From Chitinophagaceae bacterium UBA4857 (GTDB lineage: Bacteria > Bacteroidota > Bacteroidia > Chitinophagales > Chitinophagaceae): a stretch of 64,000 nucleotides of DNA. Position 1 is the stretch's first letter. The number at the start of each line of letters is the position of its first letter. The DNA is taken from the NCBI GenBank assembly GCA_002399735.1, contig DHEF01000039.1, positions 193,577 to 257,576 of the forward strand, in the 5' to 3' direction. Of the stretch, positions 34,974 through 43,628 are shown one piece after another. A program made the translations under genes and the position numbers. Under the pieces are notes generated by a model, which made no database searches, had not been told where the DNA came from, and worked only from the letters and a program-made list of their open reading frames with translations.

Positions 34974-36026
34974 TTACAAGCCCAATAATTTTTTATTAAA
35001 ATTCTCGTCGGTATCAACGGCGGCAAAATCGTCAAAGGCTTTTTCGGTTACCCGTATAATATGGTTGTTAATAAATGCCGCACCTTCTTTGGCACCATCT
35101 TCGGGGTGTTTAATGCAACATTCCCATTCCATTACCGCCCAGCCATCGTACCCGTATTGCGTTAATTTGCTGAATATTTTTTTAAAATCAACCTGTCCGT
35201 CACCCGGACTACGATAACGGCCTGCACGGTTTAACCAACTTTGGTAACCGCCAAATGTACCTTGTTTACCGGTTGGGTTAAACTCCGCATCTTTCACATG
35301 AAATGCCTTTATACGTTCGTGGTAAAAATCTATGTACTGTATATAGTCTAATTGTTGTAATACAAAATGCGATGGGTCGTATAGCAAACAAGCCCTTGGA
35401 TGATTGTTTACTTCCTTTAAAAACATCTCATAGGTTTCGCCATCAAATAAATCTTCACCTGGATGAATTTCGTAACAAACGTTTACGCCACATTCATCAA
35501 AGTAATTTAATATAGGCAACCAGCGATTGGCTAGTTCTTTAAAACCAGCTTCTACTAATCCTGCAGGGCGTTGCGGCCAGGGATGAAACGTATGCCATAA
35601 CAAAGAGCCACTGAAAGTGGCATGTGCAGTAAGTCCTAAGTTTTGCGAAGCCTTAGCTGCATATTTTAATTGCTGCACGGCCCATTGTGTACGGGCAGTT
35701 GGATTCTTTTTTACTTCATTAGGTGCAAAAGCATCAAACAAATCATCATAAGCCGGGTGTACGGCTACTAGCTGTCCTTGTAAGTGTGTTGACAGCTCAC
35801 TTATTTGTAAGCCCTGCTCCAGTATTAAACCTTTAATATCATCTGCATAGGTTTTACTTTCCGCTGCTTGTTGCAGGTTAAAAATAGCAGGGTCGTTGGT
35901 TGGTATTTGTACAGCTTTAAAACCTAAGTCAGCAGCCCATTTACAAATATCGGGCAAGGTGTTAAACGGCGCTTTATCGCTTAAAAACTGCGCTAAAAAT
36001 ATACCGGGGCCTTTAATTGTTTGCAT
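34974..36026 (-). CDS. Sugar phosphate isomerase/epimerase-like TIM barrel
   Basis: The 350-residue cytoplasmic protein is an AP-endonuclease-2-type (xylose isomerase-like) TIM barrel. Metal-binding segments are visible: NVCYEIHPGEDLFD (Glu), LLYDPSHFVLQQ (Asp/His), FHVKDAEFN (His/Asp) and WAVMEWECC (Glu). In sugar-oxidation clusters members act as lyases or isomerases on 3-keto or 2-keto sugars. It is next to a Gfo/Idh/MocA oxidoreductase (41 bp), with which it likely forms an operon. There is no signal peptide, unlike the two TIM barrels on the plus strand, so this one works inside the cell. Confidence 0.88.
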   Translation of the reverse strand: MQTIKGPGIFLAQFLSDKAPFNTLPDICKWAADLGFKAVQIPTNDPAIFNLQQAAESKTYADDIKGLILEQGLQISELSTHLQGQLVAVHPAYDDLFDAFAPNEVKKNPTARTQWAVQQLKYAAKASQNLGLTAHATFSGSLLWHTFHPWPQRPAGLVEAGFKELANRWLPILNYFDECGVNVCYEIHPGEDLFDGETYEMFLKEVNNHPRACLLYDPSHFVLQQLDYIQYIDFYHERIKAFHVKDAEFNPTGKQGTFGGYQSWLNRAGRYRSPGDGQVDFKKIFSKLTQYGYDGWAVMEWECCIKHPEDGAKEGAAFINNHIIRVTEKAFDDFAAVDTDENFNKKLLGL

Positions 36027-36029
36027 ATG

Positions 36030-36055
36030 TTAAATTAAAAAGTAAAAATTAAAAA
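36030..36055 (-). promoter_or_regulatory. T-rich leader upstream of the TIM-barrel gene
   Basis: On the minus strand it reads TTTTTAATTTTTACTTTTTA then ATTTAA, a few bases before the ATG at 36026. The same kind of tract precedes three other genes in the window. Confidence 0.35.
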
Positions 36056-36067
36056 TGGCATTAATCA

Positions 36068-37222
36068 TTAAGGAAAGGGTAGCCACTTTGTTTCGCTCTT
36101 ACCGCTTTCAATAACGGTGTCAATAAATTGCATACCACGTATACCATCTATAATTCCGGGATAATCCAAATATTCAGGTGGTGGTGTAATGCCCGCCAAT
36201 CTTGCCTGTAAGGTTAAGGCAAAATTGCGGTACAGGTTGGCAAAAGCTTCTAAATAACCTTCGGGGTGGCCTGCCGGTACACGTGTGCTATGTTGCGCAT
36301 AGCTGCTAACATAACCACCACCGGTGCGTAATTTTTGTGCAGGCGCATCAGGCCATTTTAAAAATAAAGTATTGCAATCTTCCTGTTTCCACTCCAATCC
36401 GCCTTTATCGCCATATACTTGTACGGTTACATTATTTTCTTCACCGGCTGCCACTTGTGTGGCTAATAATAAACCGCTGGCACCATTGTTAAATTTTAAT
36501 AATACTGCACCGTCATCGTCCAATTGTCGGTTGGGTACAACAATATTTATATCGGCACATAACTTTGTCACCTGCAAATCGGTAATATACTCGGCCAAGT
36601 TAAATGCATGCGAACCTATATCACCCATAGCACCGGCTTTACCGCTTTTGCCCGGGTCAGTACGCCAGGAGGCTTGTTTGTTATCGCCGCCTTCCAAGTA
36701 TTCCGATAACCAACCCTGCGGATAATATACATGCACCTTACGTATATTACCTAACTTGCCTTGCAACACTTGTTGGCGAGCTTCCTTTATCATCGGGTAA
36801 CCGGTATAGGTATGTGTTAAGCAAAATAGCAAACCGGTTTCTTGTACCAATGTTTGCAATGTCTTTGCTTCCTCCATATTTAATACAAGCGGTTTGTCCA
36901 TTACCACATGAAAACCATTTTGCAAAGCCAAGGCTGCCGGTGCATAGTGCATATGGTTGGGCGTTACTATACTTACAAACTGCATGCGTTGTTCGGCAGG
37001 TAATGTTTTTTCTGTGTTAATCATTTCTTCAAAACTGCCATACACTCTTTCCGGGGCTAATCCCAAACTATCACCCGTTAGTTTAGATTTTTCAGCACTG
37101 CTGCTAAAAGCACCACATACTAATTCAATTTCACCATCCAGGTTGGCTGCCATGCGGTGTACGGCTCCAATAAAAGATCCCGGGCCGCCACCAACCATGC
37201 CCATGCGTAATTTTTGCTTCAT
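36068..37222 (-). CDS. Gfo/Idh/MocA-family NAD(P)-dependent oxidoreductase
   Basis: The 384-residue cytoplasmic protein has the Rossmann nucleotide motif GMVGGGPGSFIG at residues 8-19, then FVSIVTPNHMHYAPAALAL and the family core VMDKPLV (catalytic Lys). A C-terminal substrate domain includes GDIGSHAFNLAEYIT. It would reduce or oxidise a sugar or keto sugar with NAD(P). Placed next to the TIM-barrel and the DUF1080 genes, it probably recycles or reduces the 3-keto sugar product. The length and motifs are complete. Confidence 0.9.
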   Translation of the reverse strand: MKQKLRMGMVGGGPGSFIGAVHRMAANLDGEIELVCGAFSSSAEKSKLTGDSLGLAPERVYGSFEEMINTEKTLPAEQRMQFVSIVTPNHMHYAPAALALQNGFHVVMDKPLVLNMEEAKTLQTLVQETGLLFCLTHTYTGYPMIKEARQQVLQGKLGNIRKVHVYYPQGWLSEYLEGGDNKQASWRTDPGKSGKAGAMGDIGSHAFNLAEYITDLQVTKLCADINIVVPNRQLDDDGAVLLKFNNGASGLLLATQVAAGEENNVTVQVYGDKGGLEWKQEDCNTLFLKWPDAPAQKLRTGGGYVSSYAQHSTRVPAGHPEGYLEAFANLYRNFALTLQARLAGITPPPEYLDYPGIIDGIRGMQFIDTVIESGKSETKWLPFP

Positions 37223-37439
37223 TATATTTTCAATTTTAAAGCGGGTATTAATATTATGCTAAGGTATAATCATGCTATATATTTATCTGTGTTAGATAAA
37301 AAAGTACAGCAATTGGTTAAAATACTAACATCATATTTTCCGCAATCGTTTTTTTGCAATAAAAATAGTTCATACAATTGTAATGTAAAACCAAAACATT
37401 AAATTTAGCCTTTCTAACGATTAAGGCCACAAATAAATT

Positions 37440-38672
37440 ATGAAGTCATCCACACGTTTCCAGTTGTCATTTATGATGTTTGTCGAATTTTTTATTTGGG
37501 GTAGCTGGTTTGTTACCTTAGGTACTTTTTTAGAGGCAAACTTACAAGCAGACGGAGGCGCTGCTGCTAAGGTATTTTCAACACAATCATGGGGCGCCAT
37601 TATAGCGCCGTTTATTATTGGTTTAATTGCAGATAGGTATGTTAATGCCGAACGTATTTTAGGTGTATTACATTTAGTCGGGGCTGTATTAATGTATCAA
37701 ATGTATAATGCCGAAAGTGTATCACAGTTTTACCCTTACGTGTTGGGCTATATGATTTTATTTATGCCAACCATTGCCTTGGTAAATTCAGTAGCGTTTA
37801 ATCAAATGAAAAATCCGGAAAAAGAGTTTTCCGTTATACGTATGCTGGGTACCATTGGCTGGATAGTAGCGGGCTTAACCATCAGTTATATTTTCTTTTG
37901 GGATTCCAAAGAAGCTGCTGCAAGCGGACAATTAAAAAATACTTTTTTAATGGCCGGTATTGCTTCACTGGTGTTGGGTTTGTATAGTTTTACCCTGCCT
38001 AAAACACCACCTAAGTTCAAAGGTGGTAAAGGTGCATCAATAGGCGAATTGCTGGGCTTGGATGCATTGAAATTATTAGCCAACCGCAACTTTGCTATTT
38101 TCTTTGTAGCCTCCATACTTATTTGTATTCCACTGGCATTTTATTACCAGCACACCAATTTATTTTTAACCAATGTAGGCGTATCCGAGCCAACCGGTAA
38201 AATGGCCATTGGTCAAATGTCCGAAGTAATATTCTTATTATTATTACCGGTTTTCTTTAAAAAATATGGCTTTAAAAAAACAATATTAGCCGGCATGCTG
38301 GCCTGGTGTTTACGTTACCTGTTATTTGCTTACGGTAATGCAGGCGAGTTAAGCTTTATGTTAATATTAGGTATTGCCTTACATGGTATTTGTTACGATT
38401 TCTTTTTTGTATCCGGTTATATTTATACCGAAACAAAAGCAGGAGAAAAATATAAAAGTGCTGCTCAAGGGTTAATAACTTTAGCTACTTACGGTGTAGG
38501 TATGTTAATTGGTTTTGAAGTAGCAGGTTTAATAAAAGATAGCTATTTAGCGGCTGATGGTAGCATCGACTGGAAGATGATTTGGATCATTCCGGCATGT
38601 ATTGCATTAGCTGTATTTTTATTATTCGCTGTTTTATTTAAAGATGAAAAAAAGCTGGTAGCAGTTAAGTAG
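37440..38672 (+). CDS. MFS transporter of the NupG/nucleoside:H+ symporter kind
   Basis: The 410-residue protein has about twelve hydrophobic helices. It opens with FQLSFMMFVEFFIWGSWFVT, a hallmark of this family in Bacteroidota, and has the loop PFIIGLIADRYVNAERIL. Family members carry nucleosides in E. coli, but in Bacteroidota similar genes are regularly beside sugar-oxidation genes, so sugars or their oxidised derivatives are likely cargo here. It is divergent from the Gfo/Idh/MocA gene, with a 217-bp gap that probably carries both promoters. Confidence 0.85.
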   Translation: MKSSTRFQLSFMMFVEFFIWGSWFVTLGTFLEANLQADGGAAAKVFSTQSWGAIIAPFIIGLIADRYVNAERILGVLHLVGAVLMYQMYNAESVSQFYPYVLGYMILFMPTIALVNSVAFNQMKNPEKEFSVIRMLGTIGWIVAGLTISYIFFWDSKEAAASGQLKNTFLMAGIASLVLGLYSFTLPKTPPKFKGGKGASIGELLGLDALKLLANRNFAIFFVASILICIPLAFYYQHTNLFLTNVGVSEPTGKMAIGQMSEVIFLLLLPVFFKKYGFKKTILAGMLAWCLRYLLFAYGNAGELSFMLILGIALHGICYDFFFVSGYIYTETKAGEKYKSAAQGLITLATYGVGMLIGFEVAGLIKDSYLAADGSIDWKMIWIIPACIALAVFLLFAVLFKDEKKLVAVK

Positions 38673-38713
38673 TTTTTTATGAGCCAGGCTGAAGTTCCCT
38701 GATGGAGCTTTTG

Positions 38714-38732
38714 TTGCGTCGCACTCTTGTAC
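38714..38732 (-). repeat. 19-bp intergenic repeat, copy 2
   Basis: TTGCGTCGCACTCTTGTAC, reverse complement of the standard unit, stands 42 bp after the transporter stop. Confidence 0.7.
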
Positions 38733-38925
38733 TTTCTGTTCGCTAATCAGCAGAAGAAAGTCAGGAAGTTTGTAGGTGAATAGTCAATAGTGAGTAGTGA
38801 ATGGCTCCGTCATTGTGATAAATTTACTCACTATTCACAATTGACTACTGACTGAAAATTTATTAACAAACAACCATTAACACCATCCATGATCTATTAA
38901 CAATGAACGACGAACTAATAAAAAA

Positions 38926-39825
38926 ATGAGCAATAATCTTAGCAGACGAAAAGCTATTCAACAATTATCAGCAGGGGCATTAGCAGTAGGTTTAGCACCT
39001 GTTGCCAATGCTATGAACCATCCAAAAAATATGGAAACGTTTAATGTGTTAAAAGGAAATATAAACCATTCGCTTTGTTACTGGACTTTAAGTTTTATGC
39101 CACTGGAAGAGCTTTGTATTGAAGTGAAAAAATGGGGTGTAAAAGCTATTGATTTATTAACGCCGAAAGAATTTCCCATTGCTCAAAAACATGGCATTAC
39201 TTGTTCCATGTGTTATACAGCCGGTAAAATAAGTTTAACAGAAGGCTGGAACAATCCCGCTAACCACGAGTGGCTGATAAAAGACTTTACAGAAGCTATT
39301 CCGTTGGTAGCAGCAGCAGGTTATAAAAACCTGATTTGTTTTAGCGGTAACCGCAACGGTATGGATGATGTAACCGGTTTAAAAAATTGTGTGGAAGGTT
39401 TAAAAAAAATTATGCCTTTAGCAGAAAAACATGGCGTTATTATACAAATGGAATTGTTTAACAGCCGTGTTGACCATAAAGATTATATGTGCGATAAAAG
39501 TGAGTGGGGTGTTGATTTGTGCAAGCAACTAGGCTCAGAAAACTTTAAACTGTTGTATGATATTTACCACATGCAAATAAATGAAGGTGATATTATCCGC
39601 AGCATACAAAAGAACCACCAGTATTTTGGTCATTACCATACTGCGGGTGTACCGGGCCGTAATGAAATAGATGAAACGCAGGAATTAAATTATCCGGCCA
39701 TTATGCGTGCTATTGTAGCTACAGGTTTTAAAGGTTATGTGGCGCAGGAGTTTATTTCTAAAGGAAAAGATAACGCGGCTAAAGTAGCATCGATACATAA
39801 GGGGATACAGATTTGTGATGTATAA
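38926..39825 (+). CDS. Exported TIM-barrel sugar isomerase (hydroxypyruvate isomerase-like)
   Basis: The 299-residue protein begins with a Tat signal (SRRKAIQQLSAGALAVG, then ANA). The remaining chain is a TIM barrel similar to hydroxypyruvate isomerases and TIM-barrel sugar epimerases: QMELFNSRVDH (metal Glu), KLLYDIYHMQINEGD (Asp/His), HYHTAGVPGRNEID (His) and GYVAQEFI (Glu). It is exported in folded form through the Tat route, so it probably works on sugars in the periplasm beside the GMC oxidase. The gene follows the transporter after a 253-bp gap that holds repeats. Confidence 0.85.
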   Translation: MSNNLSRRKAIQQLSAGALAVGLAPVANAMNHPKNMETFNVLKGNINHSLCYWTLSFMPLEELCIEVKKWGVKAIDLLTPKEFPIAQKHGITCSMCYTAGKISLTEGWNNPANHEWLIKDFTEAIPLVAAAGYKNLICFSGNRNGMDDVTGLKNCVEGLKKIMPLAEKHGVIIQMELFNSRVDHKDYMCDKSEWGVDLCKQLGSENFKLLYDIYHMQINEGDIIRSIQKNHQYFGHYHTAGVPGRNEIDETQELNYPAIMRAIVATGFKGYVAQEFISKGKDNAAKVASIHKGIQICDV

Positions 39826-39919
39826 GTGAAGGCAAAAGGTAAAAGGCAAAAGTTGGAAGCCTAAATGCAGTACTGATTATTAATGGACGTAGAGTCGGCA
39901 GATGATAGATGGACAGAAA

Positions 39920-39938
39920 GTACAAGAGTGCGACGCAA
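39920..39938 (+). repeat. 19-bp intergenic repeat, copy 3, followed by the AGACGATGATAG module
   Basis: GTACAAGAGTGCGACGCAA is followed by CAGACGATGATAGTAGTAAT, the same module seen after other repeats (33340, 56035). The module thus follows either the 19-bp sequence or the hairpin pair. Confidence 0.7.
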
Positions 39939-39978
39939 CAGACGATGATAGTAGTAATGCTGCTGGGTAAATAATAAA

Positions 39979-40165
39979 AATGCTTGAAAAGTTAGTGAAA
40001 TAAAATGGCCGAAGGCCGATGGCAAACAAGCTTTAAGCTTTTTGCTTTCCGCTTTTAGCTTTTTGCTTTAGGCTTAACAAAAAAATGCTTGAAAATTAGT
40101 GATATAAAATGGCCGCAGGCCGAATGTGAATAAGCGTTTAGCTTTAAGCATTCAGCTTTAGGCAC
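39979..40165 (+). repeat. Tandem duplication of about 105 bp with GGCCG palindromes
   Basis: Two units, beginning at about 39979 and 40083, start AATGCTTGAAAA, contain ATAAAATGGCCG followed by AGGCCG, and end in runs of AGCTTTAAGC-like words. The palindrome is GGCCGAAGGCCG in the first unit and GGCCGCAGGCCG in the second. They fill the 39826-40223 gap upstream of the GMC oxidase. Confidence 0.6.
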
Positions 40166-40223
40166 AAACAAAATAATTAATTCCAAAAACTCTCTGAAAG
40201 GGGGCTTTTAAAAAACGATCCAC

Positions 40224-41900
40224 ATGGCAGATAACACGTATGATGCAATTGTAATTGGCTCCGGTATTAGCGGAGGCTGGGCGGCCAAAGAGCTTTGCGA
40301 AAAAGGCTTGAAGGTAATTATGCTTGAGCGTGGCAGAAACATAGAACACAAAAAGGACTATGTAAATGCTAACAAAGAAAACTGGGAGTTTGAACACCGT
40401 AACAACCGTACCCAAGAAATGATTAAAGATCATCCGGTATTAAAACGTGACTATCCTTTAAGTGAAGAAGTGTTTGGTATGTGGGCCAATGATAAAGAAT
40501 GCCCTTATACGGAAACAAAACCGTTTTCTTGGTTCAGGGGTTACCATGTTGGTGGCCGTTCTTTACTATGGGGTCGGCAGAGTTACCGGTTTAATAAATG
40601 GGATTTTGAAGCAAATGCTAAAGAAGGTATTGCTATTGACTGGCCCATCCGATACGATGATATTGCACCCTGGTATAGCTATGCCGAAAGGTTTGCAGGC
40701 ATACAAGGAAGTAAAGAAGGCTTGGAAGTATTGCCTGACGGCGATTTTATGCCGGCTATGGATATGAATATTGTAGAAAAAGATTTAGCAGCTCGTATAA
40801 AAAAACATTACAACAATAGCCGCCATATGTTTATCGGCCGTAGTGCCAATTTAACACAGCCACATCATGACAGGGTTAATTGTCAGTACCGTAACCGTTG
40901 CTGGCGTGGTTGTCCGTTTGGTGCTTATTTCAGTACACAATCTGCTACCTTACCTGCTGCGATGGTAACGGGTAATTTAACCCTGCGTCCTTTTTCTATT
41001 GTTACTAAAATTTTATACGATAAGGATACACAAAAAGCAGTTGGTGTAGAAATACTGGATGCAGAAACAAATCAAACCTACGAATACAAATCAAAGATTG
41101 TTTTTGTGTGTGCATCATCGTTTAACTCAACCTGGGTATTAATGAACTCTGCTACCGATATATGGCCGGATGGCTTAGGTAGTAGCAGTGGTGAGTTAGG
41201 ACATAATGTAATGGATCACCATTTTCGTTGCGGTGCAAGCGGTAAGGTAGAGGGTTATGAAGATTACCGCACTTATGGTAAGCGACCAACGGGTATTTAT
41301 ATTCCGAGGTTTAGAAATATTTACAACGATAAAAGGGACTATCTGCGTGGCTTTGGCTACCAGGGTGGCGCAGGCCGCGGCCGCGGTACTGAAGTAGCCG
41401 AAATGACGATTGGTGCTACCTTGAAAGAATCTTTAACCGACATGGGATCCTGGACAATGGGTATGACGGGCTTTGGTGAAGTACTGCCTTACCATGATAA
41501 TACCATTAAGCTGAATAAAAATGTAAAAGACAAATGGGGCTTACCGGTATTAGATATGAATGTGGAGATTAAAGAGAATGAGAAAAAGATGCGTATTGAT
41601 ATGGTGAATGATGCCAAAGAAATATTAGAAGCCGCAGGTGTGAAAAATGTAGGCACTTGGGATGATAACTACGAATTTGGTATGGGTATACATGAAATGG
41701 GAACAGCACGTATGGGCCGTGACCCCAAAACATCTGTACTAAACGGCAACAACCAGGTATGGGATGCCAAAAATGTTTTTGTAACAGATGGTGCATGTAT
41801 GACATCAGCATCTTGTGTAAACCCCTCATTAACTTATATGGCTTTAACTGCACGTGCAGTTGATTTTGCTGTAAGCGAACTTAAAAAAGGAAACCTGTAA
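40224..41900 (+). CDS. GMC-family flavin oxidoreductase, large subunit of a sugar 3-dehydrogenase
   Basis: The 558-residue protein has the FAD-binding motif GSGISGGWAAKEL near residue 12, a family-typical W-F-R-G-Y-H-V-G-G-R-S-L-L-W-G segment and four cysteines in the NCQYRNRCWRGCPFG region. The C-terminal catalytic pair is HEMGTARMG (His) and NPSLTYM (Asn). Such enzymes, with a gluconate-2-dehydrogenase subunit 3-like partner, oxidise the C3 hydroxyl of glycosides. It has no signal peptide, but the partner gene, 11 bp downstream, carries a Tat signal, so the complex is probably exported together. Electrons would pass to a cytochrome such as the one at 34220. Confidence 0.9.
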   Translation: MADNTYDAIVIGSGISGGWAAKELCEKGLKVIMLERGRNIEHKKDYVNANKENWEFEHRNNRTQEMIKDHPVLKRDYPLSEEVFGMWANDKECPYTETKPFSWFRGYHVGGRSLLWGRQSYRFNKWDFEANAKEGIAIDWPIRYDDIAPWYSYAERFAGIQGSKEGLEVLPDGDFMPAMDMNIVEKDLAARIKKHYNNSRHMFIGRSANLTQPHHDRVNCQYRNRCWRGCPFGAYFSTQSATLPAAMVTGNLTLRPFSIVTKILYDKDTQKAVGVEILDAETNQTYEYKSKIVFVCASSFNSTWVLMNSATDIWPDGLGSSSGELGHNVMDHHFRCGASGKVEGYEDYRTYGKRPTGIYIPRFRNIYNDKRDYLRGFGYQGGAGRGRGTEVAEMTIGATLKESLTDMGSWTMGMTGFGEVLPYHDNTIKLNKNVKDKWGLPVLDMNVEIKENEKKMRIDMVNDAKEILEAAGVKNVGTWDDNYEFGMGIHEMGTARMGRDPKTSVLNGNNQVWDAKNVFVTDGACMTSASCVNPSLTYMALTARAVDFAVSELKKGNL

Positions 41901-41911
41901 ACTAAACAACA

Positions 41912-42532
41912 ATGAACCGTAGAGATCTTATAAAACTTGTTGGTGTATTAACCGGTGGTAGTATGATTGGTGGCCAGTTTTTTTTAAGTGGCTGTAACGC
42001 AGGTGGCAAGGCTGCCGGCGGTGCTTTTAACGAGGCTAATCTGGCTTTGTTGAATGAAATTGGCGAAACCATTTTACCTGCCACGGCTACACCGGGTGCT
42101 AAAGCGGCTAACGTAGCCGAGTTTATGCGCATACTGGTAACGGACTGTTATAATCAAGGCGATCAGGAAGCATTTATAAAAGGCATTAGCGAAATAGATG
42201 TGGTGAGTAATAAAATGCATAAGAACGATTTTATAAAATGCACACCTGAACAACGCACTGAAATATTGGTAAGTCTGGAAAAAGAAGCCAAAGAGTATAA
42301 CCACAAAGTATGGGAAGCGGATAAGCCGGAACGTGAAAAATTCAAGGAAGAAAAACGTCCGTATAATTTTGTGGCAACGCCCAAACATTATTATACCATG
42401 ATGCGCCAGTTGACTATTGCCGGTTTTCTTAACTCGGAAATAGCAGCCAAACAAATAATGGAGTACTTACCGGTACCCGGTAAATTTGATGGCGCTTATC
42501 CGTATAAAAAAGGTGATAAAGCGTTTTATTAA
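41912..42532 (+). CDS. Gluconate 2-dehydrogenase subunit 3-like small subunit
   Basis: The 206-residue protein has a twin-arginine signal (NRRDLIKLVGVLTGG) ending in a lipobox-like LSGCN, so it is probably a Tat-exported lipoprotein. The mature part (EANLALLNEIGETILPATATPGAK, then FVATPKHYYTMMRQLTIAGF) is typical of the small subunit of membrane-bound sugar dehydrogenases. The small subunit stabilises the large subunit and directs it to the periplasm. It starts 11 bp after the GMC gene. Confidence 0.9.
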   Translation: MNRRDLIKLVGVLTGGSMIGGQFFLSGCNAGGKAAGGAFNEANLALLNEIGETILPATATPGAKAANVAEFMRILVTDCYNQGDQEAFIKGISEIDVVSNKMHKNDFIKCTPEQRTEILVSLEKEAKEYNHKVWEADKPEREKFKEEKRPYNFVATPKHYYTMMRQLTIAGFLNSEIAAKQIMEYLPVPGKFDGAYPYKKGDKAFY

Positions 42533-42646
42533 GGCCTAAAGCCAAATGCTTAAAGCTGAAAGCTTGGGTCGTTATTTAGTTAGAAGCTAAGCTTTATGCA
42601 TTAAGCGTTCAGCTTATTAATCATTCATAATTCATAATTCTCTCTC

Positions 42647-43519
42647 ATGTCCTACAAAAGAAGAGACTTTATAAAACTAAGTGTACAATCGGCAGCGGCC
42701 ATTGCTTTGTTGCAAATGGGTTGTAACAGTGCCAATAACCCTAAGACAGTGACCAATACCATTGACAAATTTGGTTTGCAGTTATACACTTTGCGTGATG
42801 ATATGCCCAAAGATCCACGTGGTATTTTAAAACAAATAGCAGGCTTTGGTTACAAACAAATTGAAAGTTACGAAGGTGGTCAGGGAATGTTTTGGGGTAT
42901 GGGCCACAAAGGCTTTAAACAATACATGGACGATTTAGGTATGAGTATTGTTTCGTCGCATTGTGATATGGATAGAGACTTTGAACGCAAGGCTGCTGAG
43001 GCTGCGGAAATAGGTATGAAGTATTTAATTTGTCCTTTCCTTGGTAAACAAAAAACCATGGACGATTATAAACGTTATGCTGATACGTTTAACAAAAAAG
43101 GAGAAGTTTGCCGTAAAAACGGAATACGCTTTGCCTACCATAACCACGATTATTCTTTTGAAAAACTAGACGGTGTTTTTCCGCAGGATGTAATGATGGA
43201 TATAACCAACCCTGATACGGTAGATTATGAAATGGATATTTACTGGGTGGTAGCAGCCAATGAAGATCCGGAAGCATGGGCTAAAAAATATAAAAATCGT
43301 TTCAGGCTTTGCCATGTTAAGGACCGTGCAAAAGGCGCCACGGGTGGTGATGCATCGGTAAATTTAGGTACCGGGGGCATTGATTTTAGTAAGATATTAA
43401 AATCTATAAAGAACAATGGTATGGAATACTTTATTGTAGAGCAGGAGAAGTATGAAGGAACCACACCACTGGAAGCGGTGAAAGCTAATGCGGCTTATAT
43501 GAAAACCTTGAAAGTGTAA
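42647..43519 (+). CDS. Exported TIM-barrel sugar isomerase/epimerase lipoprotein
   Basis: The 290-residue protein has a twin-arginine motif (KRRDFIKLSVQSAAA) followed by a lipobox-like LLQMGCN. Tat export with a lipid anchor is therefore likely. The mature TIM barrel has the metal residues FAYHNHDYSF (His), YEMDIYWVV (Asp), RLCHVKDRAKG (His/Asp) and YFIVEQEKYEG (Glu). It is the third TIM barrel of the sugar-oxidation cluster and the second one exported. Its substrate is probably a 3-keto sugar or related product. Confidence 0.88.
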   Translation: MSYKRRDFIKLSVQSAAAIALLQMGCNSANNPKTVTNTIDKFGLQLYTLRDDMPKDPRGILKQIAGFGYKQIESYEGGQGMFWGMGHKGFKQYMDDLGMSIVSSHCDMDRDFERKAAEAAEIGMKYLICPFLGKQKTMDDYKRYADTFNKKGEVCRKNGIRFAYHNHDYSFEKLDGVFPQDVMMDITNPDTVDYEMDIYWVVAANEDPEAWAKKYKNRFRLCHVKDRAKGATGGDASVNLGTGGIDFSKILKSIKNNGMEYFIVEQEKYEGTTPLEAVKANAAYMKTLKV

Positions 43520-43548
43520 CTGTAAATTTTTATACTAACCACCAATAT

Positions 43549-43581
43549 AAAAAACGCATCAATGTAGGTTGATGCGTTTTT
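43549..43581 (+). terminator. Rho-independent terminator of the sugar-oxidation operon
   Basis: AAAAACGCATCAA and TTGATGCGTTTTT form a 13-bp stem around a six-base loop, followed by T residues. It stands 29 bp after the TIM-barrel stop. Confidence 0.9.
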
Positions 43582-43628
43582 GTGTGAAGATGTCTTTTTA
43601 CATATTTTCATTTAATATAAAATTGATT

